A stretch of DNA of 64,000 nt, from contig CAMRHE010000459.1 of NCBI GenBank assembly GCA_947044405.1, positions 248,001-312,000 on the forward strand, in the 5' to 3' direction. Below the pieces are notes generated by a model. It saw nothing but the letters and a program-made list of their open reading frames with translations. It was not told the origin of the DNA and did no database searches. Below, piece by piece: positions 11,563-23,300 of the stretch. Numbering within the stretch: the stretch's first letter is position 1; each line of letters begins with the position of its first letter. The translations under genes and the position numbers were made by a program. The DNA is from Leptodactylus fallax (taxonomy: Eukaryota > Chordata > Amphibia > Anura > Leptodactylidae).

Positions 11563-12021
11563 ACACTATTCACACATTACATACAAGTATACTCATACTA
11601 TAGACACATCATACAGGACACTGTTCACACACTACATACATCATGTATGACCCTATTCACACACTACATACATGTCACCTTCCTCTGATGACACATTTGG
11701 CTATATGGTGGTTCCCGCCTCCTTATATAATGGCTGAAGATGATGACAAGGGGAAAGGTCGTCTCCTCCTTATTATAACCGGCCACACTAAGGACATCAT
11801 GGCCGGGTTTCTGACTATAGAAAGTTCCTGCATTCGTGGTCGTATCTATCGGCAACCGATCAAGACCACCGATGTCACCACTGAGAGGAGGAATCTACAA
11901 AACTCTGCAAAATGTACAATTATTATATTTACAAAACTTTTTCCCTATTCCTCGTCTACAGATGGTTGTGTGCTTCTGCTCCTCTCCGCAGGTCGGTTCT
12001 GTGCACCTTCTATCATCATCA
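11563..12021. other. Intergenic, no recognised gene
   Basis: Short direct repeats ACACTACATACA and CTATTCACACA at 11570-11670, then unassigned sequence. Open frames here are short and share no family motif I recognise. Confidence 0.5.
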
Positions 12022-12286
12022 TTAAAGGGGGTGTCCAGGAATTGGAGCAGCCCAAGGGGCGCCGGGGAGGTGTCAGATATAAAAGTATACATCACACTCC
12101 CCTGTCCCTGGTGCTTTGTCCTCTAAGATGGACCGGTGATGTCACTCACATAGGTCGCCGATCTCTTACCAGAGACACGAGGGGCAGGACTTGTGGCAAC
12201 GAGGCCACGGCCTGAGCCTGAACATATACCAGCGGCTGACAACGGAGAGCCCACAGGTTGCTGCAATTTCTGGACAACCCCTTTAA
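12022..12286. mobile_element. 265-bp MITE with TTAA ends
   Basis: The terminal inverted repeats begin TTAAAGGGGGTGTCCAGGAA on the left (from 12022) and, read on the minus strand from 12286, TTAAAGGGGTTGTCCAGAAA; similarity runs for about 31 bp. Both ends carry TTAA, as expected for a TTAA target duplication (piggyBac or Kolobok type). There is no coding capacity. Superfamily is not decided. Confidence 0.6.
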
Positions 12287-12418
12287 AGAGTGACAATAAA
12301 AGTGGGAGGGGTTTCATCGGAGAGTTTAATGGCTGCCAGAGGCCATACCTGCTGGAGACCTGGCACGTGGAGGCCCCGCAGGTCAGTATCACAGGGCAGC
12401 TCTAGCAGCCTGCTAATA

Positions 12419-12470
12419 TGGCTTCTCCGCCTTTTGGCCAAGATCAAGTGCCGTATCTGTTCTTCTCATT
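12419..12470 (+). pseudogene. U2 snRNA 5'-domain fragment (RNU2 pseudogene)
   Basis: GCTTCTCCGCCTTTTGGCCA at 12421, followed by AGATCAAGTG and GTATCTGTTCTTCTCA, matches the U2 5' domain with a few substitutions. The branch-site recognition GUAGUA is altered (reads GCCGTA), and similarity stops at about 12470, before the Sm site. It is therefore a truncated, non-functional copy. No upstream PSE was sought successfully. Confidence 0.75.
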
Positions 12471-12592
12471 GGTCAGTAATTACCTCTGCTGGGGGTGACC
12501 CACTCTAGGGGGCAGGGAACCACACAGTGGTATGAGAGGGACCACCCGATCTATGCCAAGAGGTATGTAAGCATGAATGCCCGAGTTGCTGA

Positions 12593-15500
12593 AGTATAAT
12601 GTCCCCTTAGTGACCCCCACACAGTATAATGTCCCCTTAGTGACCCCCACACAGTATAATGTCCCCTTAGTGGCTGCCACACAATATAATACCCTCTTAG
12701 TGACCCCCACACAGTATAATGTCCCCTTAGTGGCTGCCACACAATATAATACCCTCTTAGTGACCCCCACACAGTATAATGTCCCCTTAGTGGCTGCCAC
12801 ACAATATAATACCCTCTTAGTGACCCCCACACAGTATAATGTCCCCTTAGTGGCTGCCACACAATATAATACCCTCTTAGTGACCCCCACACAGTATAAT
12901 GTCCCCTTAGTGGCTGCCACACAATATAATACCCTCTTAGTGACCCCCACACAGTATAATGTCCCCTTAGTGGCTGCCACACAATATAATACCCTCTTAG
13001 TGACCCCCACACAGTATAATGTCCCCTTAGTGGCTGCCACACAATATAATACCCTCTTAGTGACCCCCACACAGTATAATGTCCCCTTAGTGACCCCCAC
13101 ACAGTATAATGCCCCCTTACTGGCTCCCACACAATATAATACCCTCTTAGTGACCCCCACACAGTATAATGCCCCCTTACTGGCTCCCACACAATATAAT
13201 ACCCTCTTAGTGACCCCCACACAGTATAATGTCCCCTTAGTGGCTGCCACACAATATAATACCCTCTTAGTGACCCCCCACACAGTATAATGTCCCCTTA
13301 GTGGCTGCCACACAATATAATACCCTCTTAGTGACCCCCACACAGTATAATGTCCCCTTAGTGGCTGCCACACAATATAATACCCTCTTAGTGACCCCCA
13401 CACAGTATAATGTCCCCTTAGTGACCCCCACACAGTATAATGCCCCCTTACTGGCTCCCACACAATATTATACCCTCTTAGTGACCCCCCACACAGTATA
13501 ATGTCCCCTTAGTGGCTCCCACACAATATAATACCCTCTTAGTGACCCCCACACAGTATAATGTCCCCTTAGTGGCTCCCACACAATATTATACCATCTT
13601 AGTGACCCCCACACAGTATAATGTCCCCTTAGTGGCTCCCACACAATATAATACCCTCTTAGTGACCCCCACACAGTATAATGTCCCCTTAGTGACCCCC
13701 ACACAGTATAATGTCCCCTTAGTGGCTCCCACACAATATAATACCCTCTTAGTGACCCCCACACAGTATAATGTCCCCTTAGTGGCTCCCACACAATATT
13801 ATACCCTCTTAGTGACCCCCACACAGTATAATGTCCCCTTAGTGGCTCCCACACAATATAATACCCTCTTAGTGACCCCCACACAGTATAATGTCCCCTT
13901 AGTGACCCCCACACAGTATAATGTCCCCGTAGTGGCTCCCACACAATATAATACCCTCTTAGTGACCCCCACACAGTATAATGTCCCCTTAGTTGCTGCC
14001 ACACAATATATTACCCTCTTAGTGACCCCCACACAGTATAATGTCCCCTTAGTGGCTGCCACACAATATAATACCCTCTTAGTGACCCCCACACAGTATA
14101 ATGTCCCCTTAGTGACCCCCACACAGTATAATGCCCCCTTACTGGCTCCCACACAATATAATACCCTCTTAGTGACCCCCACACAGTATAATGCCCCCTT
14201 ACTGGCTCCCACACAATATAATACCCTCTTAGAGACCCCCACGCAGTATAATGTCCCCTTAGTGGCTGCCACACAATATAATACCCTCTTAGTGACCCTC
14301 ACACAGTATAATGTCCCCTTAGTGACCCCCACACAGTATAATGTCCCCTTACTGGCTCCCACACAATATAATACCCTCTTAGTGACCCCCACACAGTATA
14401 ATGCCCCCTTACTGGCTCCCACACAATATAATACCCTCTTAGTGACCCCCACACAGTATAATGTCCCCTTAGTGGCTCCCACACAATATTATACCCTCTT
14501 AGTGACCCCCACACAGTATAATGTCCCCTTAGTGGCTCCCACACAATATAATACCCTTTTAGTGACCCCCACACAGTATAATGTCCCCTTAGTGGCTCCC
14601 ACACAATATTATACCCTCTTAGTGACCCCCACACAGTATAATGTCCCCTTAGTGGCTCCCACACAATATAATACCCTCTTAGTGACCCCCACACAGTATA
14701 ATGTCCCCTTAGTGACCCCCACACAGTATAATGTCCCCTTAGTGGCTGCCACACAATATAATACCCTCTTAGTGACCCCCACACAGTATAATGTCCCCTT
14801 AGTGGCTGCCACACAATATATTACCCTCTTAGTGACCCCCACACAGTATAATGTCCCCTTAGTGGCTGCCACACAATATAATACCCTCTTAGTGACCCCC
14901 ACACAGTATAATGTCCCCTTAGTGGCTGCCACACAATATAATACCCTCTTAGTGACCCCCACACAGTATAATGTCCCCTTAGTGGCTGCCACACAATATA
15001 ATACCCTCTTAGTGACCCCCACACAGTATAATGTCCCCTTAGTGGCTGCCACACAATATAATACCCTCTTAGTGACCCCCACACAGTATAATGTCCCCTT
15101 AGTGGCTGCCACACAATATAATACCCTCTTAGTGACCCCCACACAGTATAATGTCCCCTTAGTGGCTGCCACACAATATAATACCCTCTTAGTGACCCCC
15201 ACACAGTACAATGTCCCCTTAGTGACCCCCACACAGTATAATGCCCCCTTACTGGCTCCCACACAATATAATACCCTCTTAGTGACCCCCATACAGTATA
15301 ATGCCCCCTTACTGGCTCCCACACAATATAATACCCTCTTAGTGACCCCCACACAGTATAATGTCCCCTTAGTGGCTGCCACACAATATAATACCCTCTT
15401 AGTGACCCCCACACAGTATAATGTCCCCTTAGTGACCCCCACACAGTATAATGCCCCCTTACTGGCTCCCACACAATATAATACCCTCTTAGTGACCCCC

Positions 15501-18500
15501 ACACAGTATAATGCCCCCTTACTGGCTCCCACACAATATAATACCCTCTTAGTGACCCCCACACAGTATAATGTCCCCTTAGTGGCTCCCACACAATATT
15601 ATACCCTCTTAGTGACCCCCACACAGTATAATGTCCCCTTAGTGGCTCCCACACAATATAATACCCTCTTAGTGACCCCCACACAGTATAATGTCCCCTT
15701 AGTGGCTCCCACACAATATTATACCCTCTTAGTGACCCCCACACAGTATAATGTCCCCTTAGTGGCTCCCACACAATATAAAACCCTCTTAGTGACCCCC
15801 ACACAGTATAATGTCCCCTTAGTGACCCCCATACAGTATAATGTCCCCTTAGTGGCTGCCACACAATATAATACCCTCTTAGTGACCCCCACACAGTATA
15901 ATGTCCCCTTAGTGGCTGCCACACAATATATTACCCTCTTAGTGACCACCACACAGTATAATGTCCCCTTAGTGGCTGCCACACAATATAATACCCTCTT
16001 AGTGGCCCCCACATAATATAATGTCCCCTTAGTGGCTGCCACACAATATAATACCCTCTTAGTGACCCCCACACAGTATAATGTCCCCTTAGTGGCTCCC
16101 ACACAATATTATACCCTCTTAGTGACCCCCACACAGTATAATGTCCCCTTAGTGGCTCCCACACAATATAATACCCTCTTAGTGACCCCCACACAGTATA
16201 ATGTCCCCTTAGTGACCCCCACACAGTATAATGTCCCCTTAGTGACCCCCACACAGTATAATGTCCCCTTAGTGGCTGCCACACAATATAATACCCTCTT
16301 ATTGACCCCCACACAGTATAATGTCCCATTAGTGGCTGCCACACAATATATTACCCTCTTAGTGACCCCCACACAGTATAATGTCCCCTTAGTGGCTGCC
16401 ACACAATATAATACCCTCTTAGTGACCCCCACACAGTATAATGTCCCCTTAGTGGCTGCCACACAATATAATACCCTCTTAGTGACCCCCACACAGTATA
16501 ATGTCCCCTTAGTGGCTGCCACACAATATAATACCCTCTTAGTGACCCCCACACAGTATAATGTCCCCTTAGTGGCTGCCACACAATATAATACCCTCTT
16601 AGTGACCCCCACACAGTATAATGTCCCCTTAGTGACCCCCACACAGTATAATGCCCCCTTACTGGCTCCCACACAATATAATACCCTCTTAGTGACCCCC
16701 ACACAGTATAATGCCCCCTTACTGGCTCCCACACAATATAATACCCTCTTAGTGACCCCCACGCAGTATAATGTCCCCTTAGTGGCTGCCACACAATATA
16801 ATACCCTCTTAGTGACCCCCACACACAGTATAATGTCCCCTTAGTGACCCCCACACAGTATAATGCCCCCTTACTGGCTCCCACACAATATAATACCCTC
16901 TTAGTGACCCCCACACAGTATAATGTCCCCTTAGTGGCTCCCACACAATATTATACCCTCTTAGTGACCCCCACACAGTATAATGTCCCCTTAGTGGCTC
17001 CCACACAATATAATACCCTCTTAGTGACCCCCACACAGTATAATGTCCCCTTAGTGGCTCCCACACAATATTATACCCTCTTAGTGACCCCCACACAGTA
17101 TAATGTCCCCTTAGTGGCTCCCACACAATATAATACCCTCTTAGTGACCCCCACACAGTATAATGTCCCCTTAGTGACCCCCACACAGTATAATGTCCCC
17201 TTAGTGGCTGCCACACAATATAATACCCTCTTAGTGACCCCCACACAGTATAATGTCCCCTTAGTGGCTGCCACACAATATATTACCCTCTTAGTGACCC
17301 CCACACAGTATAATGTCCCCTTAGTGGCTGCCACACAATATAATACCCTCTTAGTGACCCCCACACAGTATAATGTCCCCTTAGTGGCTGCCACACAATA
17401 TAATACCCTCTTAGTGACCCCCACACAGTATAATGTCCCCTTAGTGGCTGCCACACAATATAATACCCTCTTAGTGACCCCCACACAGTATAATGTCCCC
17501 TTAGTGGCTGCCACACAATATAATACCCTCTTAGTGACCCCCACACAATATAATACCCTCTTAGTGACCCCCACACAGTATAATGCCCCCTTACTGGCTC
17601 CCACACAATATAATACCCTCTTAGTGACCCCCACACAGTATAATGTCCCCTTAGTGGCTCCCACACAATATTATACCATCTTAGTGACCCCCACACAGTA
17701 TAATGTCCCCTTAGTGGCTCCCACACAATATTATACCCTCTTAGTGACCCCTACACAGTATAATGTCCCCTTAGTGGCTCCCACACAATATAATACCCTC
17801 TTAGTGACCCCCACACAGTATAATGTCCCCTTAGTGACCCCCACACAGTATAATGTCCCCTTAGTGGCTGCCACACAATATAATACCCTCTTAGTGACCC
17901 CCACACAGTATAATGTCCCCTTAGTGGCTGCCACACAATATATTACCCTCTTAGTGACCCCCACACAGTATAATGTCCCCTTAGTGGCTGCCACACAATA
18001 TAATACCCTCTTAGTGGCCCCCACATAGTATAATGTCCCCTTAGTGGCTGCCACACAATATAATACCCTCTTAGTGACCCCCACACAGTATAATGTCCCC
18101 TTAGTGGCTCCCACACAATATTATACCCTCTTAGTGACCCCCACACAGTATAATGTCCCCTTAGTGGCTCCCACACAATATAATACCCTCTTAGTGACCC
18201 CCACACAGTATAATGTCCCCTTAGTGACCCCCACACAGTATAATGTCCCCTTAGTGGCTCCCACACAATATTATACCCTCTTAGTGACCCCCACACAGTA
18301 TAATGTCCCCTTAGTGACCCCCACACAGTATAATGTCCCCTTAGTGGCTGCCACACAATATAATACCCTCTTAGTGACCCCCACACAGTATAATGTCCCC
18401 TTAGTGGCTGCCACACAATATAATACCCTCTTAGTGACCCCCACACAGTATAATGTCCCCTTAGTGGCTGCCACACAATATATTACCCTCTTAGTGACCC

Positions 18501-19446
18501 CCACACAGTATAATGTCCCCTTAGTGGCTGCAACACAATATATTACCCTCTTAGTGACCCCCACACAGTATAATGTCCCCTTAGTGGCTGCCACACAATA
18601 TATTACCCTCTTAGTGACCCCCACACAGTATAATGTCCCCTTAGTGGCTGCCACACAATATATTACCCTCTTAGTGACCCCCACACAGTATAATGTCCCT
18701 TTAGTGGCTGCCACACAATATATTACCCTCTTAGTGACCCCCACACAGTATAATGTCCCATTAGTGGCTCCCACACAATATTCTGCCCTCTTAGTGGCCC
18801 CCACATAGTATAATGTCCCCTTAGTGGCTGCCACACAATATTATACCCTCTTAGTGACCCCCACACAGTATAATGTCCCCTTAGTGGCTGCCACACAATA
18901 TAATACCCTCTTAGTGACCCCCACAAAGTATAATGTCCCCTTAGTGGCTGCCACACAATATATTACCCTCTTAGTGACCCCCACACAGTATAATGTCCCC
19001 TTAGTGGCTGCCACACAATATATTACCCTCTTAGTAACCCCCACACAGTATAATGTCCCCTTAGTGGCTGCCACACAATATATTACCCTCTTAGTGACCC
19101 CCACACAGTATAATGTCCCCTTAGTGACCCCCACACAGTATAATGCCCCCTTACTGGCTCCCACACAATATAATACCCTCTTAGTGACCCCCACACTGTA
19201 TAATGCCCCCTTACTGGCTCCCACACAATATAATACCCTCTTAGTGACTCCCACACAGTATAATGTCCCCTTAGTGGCTCCCACACAATATTCTGCCCTC
19301 TTAGTGGCCCCCACATAGTATAATGCCCCCTTAGTGGCTGCCACACAATATAATACCCTCTTAGTGACCCCCACACAGTATAATGCCCCCTTACTGGCCC
19401 CTACACAATATTCTGCCCTCTTAGTGGCCCCCACACAGTATAATTC
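12593..19446 (+). repeat. 30-bp satellite, 60-bp dimers and higher-order blocks (about 228 units)
   Basis: The core unit is GTATAATGTCCCCTTAGTGA + CCCCCACACA (30 bp), alternating with a second type, ATATAATACCCTCTTAGTGA or TGGCTGCCACACA, to form 60-bp dimers. Variants TGGCTGCC, TGGCTCCC, ACTGGCTCCC, ATATTATACC and ATATATTACC recur in the same order across hundreds of bases, so blocks were copied as higher-order repeats. The array is more degenerate at its right end (18770-19446), which also brings ATATTCTGCCC variants. Because 30 is a multiple of 3, several frames stay open on both strands for hundreds of codons; no start context, codon bias or splice logic suggests coding. Confidence 0.97.
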
Positions 19447-20040
19447 CCCCCGCACACTTTACTGACCCCCATATAACATACATGGAGGGAGGACAGTGAG
19501 GCGGATCACTTCAGGCTGTTCTGTATATACCATTTTGCACAGTGGCGCCCCCTCTGTATTACTAAGCTCATTTACTGATCAGGAGTTACGTGTCGGCCGC
19601 TGTGAGAGATCGCACCTATAACGTCTACCATAAGGATGTATTCACACACAGCGGCGGGGGCGGTTTATATCTGAACAAGTACCCGGTGATGCGGTAATCG
19701 GCCACGCGGGATTAACACAAAGCATCATAAAACCTGCATGTGTGAACACGCCCTGATGATGAGGGTGACCGCCAGCTGCGCCCGCTCATCTCACCCCACA
19801 ACGTCCACCCCAAAATAACACCAATGAAAACGTCAACTCTCAGGACAGAAAAATAAGGCAGACCTGCCCCAGAATACTAATAGCCCAAGTCCCAGCATAC
19901 ACCTAGTTCCCTGGGTAGGCGGCTCCTCAGTGGTATACAGGGGTATACACAGGTATACAGGTGGCAGTAATGACGTGGCATAGACCCCAGCCTCGGACCC
20001 CTGCCCTGACCCCTCATAACACAGAGCTCCCTCAGTCCCT
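19447..20040. other. Single-copy spacer upstream of PLOD3
   Basis: GC-moderate sequence without a recognised gene, repeat or RNA. It probably holds distal PLOD3 promoter sequence. Confidence 0.5.
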
Positions 20041-20043
20041 CCC

Positions 20044-20303
20044 GCTGATTGGACGCCTGCCAGGCCTGCTCTGCCGGGATTGGCTGACAGTGACAAGCAC
20101 CGCATACTGATTGGACAGACACTGACCAGGCTTCCTCCGCTGTCTGAGGAAACTTAAGGAATTCCCCGAGGGCTGTGATTGGCTGCCGGAGCTGGTTGTG
20201 ACTTCCTATTGGCTACGGCTACCTACAGTGGGCGGGCCCTGGAGCTCCGGTCTGTCCCGGAGATAGAGGCCGTCTTCTTGTGCAGTGTTCCGGTTGGTGT
20301 AGG
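20044..20303 (+). promoter_or_regulatory. PLOD3 promoter with five inverted CCAAT boxes
   Basis: ATTGG (inverted CCAAT) occurs at 20048-20052, 20079-20083, 20110-20114, 20178-20182 and 20208-20212; spacings are 31, 31, 68 and 30 bp, about three helical turns or twice that. Three are in GATTGG(C/A) contexts. There is no TATA box. The last box is 92 bp upstream of the ATG at 20304. Multiple CCAAT boxes at this spacing are the known pattern for NF-Y. The transcription start is inferred to be near 20230-20290. Confidence 0.7.
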
Positions 20304-23300
20304 ATGGAAGGTCCGGGGCTCGGGGGACTGCTGGTCTTGCTGCTGTGCGGGGCTGCGGCGGGGGAGAGCCGCAGCAGAGATGCCGTGAGACCCGGTGAGT
20401 GGGCCTGCACAAGAGGGGGCACATACTTTACTGGGGTGACTGGACCAGCGGGGGCAAGAGGGCCGGAGGTGGGGGAGGGGAGAGGGGCGGGGAGATGGGG
20501 GGGGGGGGGAGGGGCGAGGGTCAGATGTGGGGAGAGAGAGGGGCGAGGGTCAGATGCGGGGGAGAGAGCGGAGAGGGGCGAGGGTCAGATGCGGGGAGAG
20601 AGAGCGGAGAGGGGCGAGGGTCAGATGCGGGGAGAGAGAGCGGAGAGGGGCGAGGGTCAGATGCGGGGAGAGAGAGCGGAGAGGGGCGAGGGTCAGATGC
20701 GGGGAGAGAGAGCGGAGAGGGGCGAGGGTCAGATGCGGGGAGAGAGAGCGGAGAGGGGCGAGGGTCAGATGCGGGGAGAGAGAGCGGAGAGGGGCGAGGG
20801 TCAGATGCGGGGAGAGAGAGCGGAGAGGGGCGAGGGTCAGATGCGGGGAGAGAGAGCGGAGAGGGGCGAGGGTCAGATGCGGGGAGAGAGAGCGGAGAGG
20901 GGCGAGGGTCAGATGCGGGGAGAGAGAGCGGAGAGGGGCGAGGGGTCAGATGCGGGGAGAGAGAGCGGAGAGGGGCGAGGGTCAGATGCGGGGAGAGAGA
21001 GCGGAGAGGGGCGAGGGTCAGATGCGGGGAGAGAGAGCGGAGAGGGGCGAGGGTCAGATGCGGGGAGAGAGAGCGGAGAGGGGCGAGGGTCAGATGCGGG
21101 GAGAGAGAGCGGAGAGGGGCGAGGGTCAGATGCGGGGAGAGAGAGCGGAGAGGGGCGAGGGTCAGATGCGGGGAGAGAGAGCGGAGAGGGGCGAGGGTCA
21201 GATGCGGGGAGAGAGAGCGGAGAGGGGCGAGGGTCAGATGCGGGGAGAGAGAGCGGAGAGGGGCGAGGGTCAGATGCGGGGAGAGAGAGCGGAGAGGGGC
21301 GAGGGTCAGATGCGGGGGAGAGAGAGCGGAGAGGGGCGAGGGTCAGATGCGGGGAGAGAGAGCGGAGAGGGGCGAGGGTCAGATGCGGGGAGAGAGAGCG
21401 GAGAGGGGCGAGGGTCAGATGCGGGGAGAGAGAGCGGAGAGGGGCGAGGGTCAGATGCGGGGAGAGAGAGCGGAGAGGGGCGAGGGTCAGATGCGGGGAG
21501 AGAGAGCGGAGAGGGGCGAGGGTCAGATGCGGGGAGAGAGAGCGGAGAGGGGCGAGGGTCAGATGCGGGGAGAGAGAGCGGAGAGGGGCGAGGGTCAGAT
21601 GCGGGGAGAGAGAGCGGAGAGGGGCGAGGGTCAGATGCGGGGAGAGAGAGCGGAGAGGGGCGAGGGTCAGATGCGGGGAGAGAGAGCGGAGAGGGGCGAG
21701 GGTCAGATGCGGGGAGAGAGAGCGGAGAGGGGCGAGGGTCAGATGCGGGGAGAGAGAGCGGAGAGGGGCGAGGGTCAGATGCGGGGAGAGAGAGCGGAGA
21801 GGGGCGAGGGTCAGATGCGGGGAGAGAGAGCGGAGAGGGGCGAGGGTCAGATGCGGGGAGAGAGAGCGGAGAGGGGCGAGGGTCAGATGCGGGGAGAGAG
21901 AGCGGAGAGGGGCGAGGGTCAGATGCGGGGAGAGAGAGCGGAGAGGGGCGAGGGTCAGATGCGGGGAGAGAGAGCGGAGAGGGGCGAGGGTCAGATGCGG
22001 GGAGAGAGAGCGGAGAGGGGCGAGGGTCAGATGCGGGGGAGAGAGAGAGAGGGGGGCAGATGCGGGGGAGAGGCGGGGGGCGGGGGAGAGAGAGGGGCGA
22101 GGGTCAGATGCGGGGAGAGAGAGCGGAGAGGGCGAGGGTCAGATGCGGGGAGAGAGAGGGGCGAGGGTCAGATGCGGGGAGAGAGAGGGGCGAGGGTCAG
22201 ATGCGGGGAGAGAGAGAGAGAGGGGCGAGGGTCAGATGCGGGGAGAGAGAGGGGAGAGGGGCGAGGGTCAGATGCGGGGGGAGAGAGAGGGGCGAGGGGT
22301 CAGATGCGGGGAGAGAGAGAGGGCGAGGGTCAGATGCGGGGAGAGAGAGGGGCGAGGGTCAGATGCGGGGAGAGAGAGGGGCGAGGGTCAGATGCGGGGA
22401 GAGAGAGGGGAGAGGGGCGAGCGGGGGAGAGAGGGCGAGGGTCAGATGAGAGGGAGAGGGGCGAGGGTCAGATGCGGGGAGAGAGAGCGGAGAGGGGCGA
22501 GGGTCAGATGCGGGGAGAGAGAGCGGAGAGGGGCGAGGGTCAGATGCGGGGAGAGAGAGCGGAGAGGGGCGAGGGTCAGATGCGGGGAGAGAGAGCGGAG
22601 AGGGGCGAGGGTGAGATGCGGGGAGAGAGCGGAGAGGGGCGAGGGTCAGATGCGGGGAGAGAGAGCGGAGAGGGGCGAGGGTGAGATGCGGGGAGAGAGC
22701 GGAGAGGGGCGAGGGTCAGATGCGGGGGAGAGAGCGGAGAGGGGCGAGGGTCAGATGCGGGGAGAGAGAGCGGAGAGGGGCGAGGGTCAGATGCGGGGAG
22801 AGAGCGCGGAGAGGGGCGAGGGCCAGCTGTTGCTGTGGAGTGAAATTTTGATGATGACCATGTTAGTAGTCACCCAGCTTTCCTGGAAGCAGATATGATT
22901 GCCCTCTGTTGCTTGGGATGTGACTGTATAAAGTGTCAGTTCTTGGGCCTGTGTGTGACCTCAGAGCTGCGCTCCACCTGTGTGTAGGTGTGGAAGGTGT
23001 TCCAGCATCTTCCGTGCCTTGAGGGCTGGAATATTTGTGACATAGCAGGAGCTCCTCCCCGCCGCCCGGGGCCACACATGCCAAAACTCATAAAATCAGT
23101 GGCGAGTCACTGACAGGATGGCAGAGTGCCTGCAGAGCATCGCTCCCTGCTCAGGGGGTGACACTAGCCACTATGTCTGTAGTCAGAGGGGCGGGGTCAG
23201 CGGTGACACATCGTCTGCACAGCCAGGTCAGAGCAACCAATCCCACGGCAGCTTTCATTGTATAACCTGCCAACCAGAACTGTCTGCTGGCATCTGATTG

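Noticed and set aside
13512..16016. 834-codon frame with PTQYN repeats, and long frames on the other strand
   Set aside because: Comes from the 30-bp satellite. Open on both strands, no splice or start logic and no non-repeat domain.
20280..22898. 872-codon frame that begins around the PLOD3 signal peptide region and runs into arginine/glutamate-rich repeats
   Set aside because: Exon 1 has a clear donor at 20395 and splices in phase to 25107. The rest is intron minisatellite open in all three plus frames.
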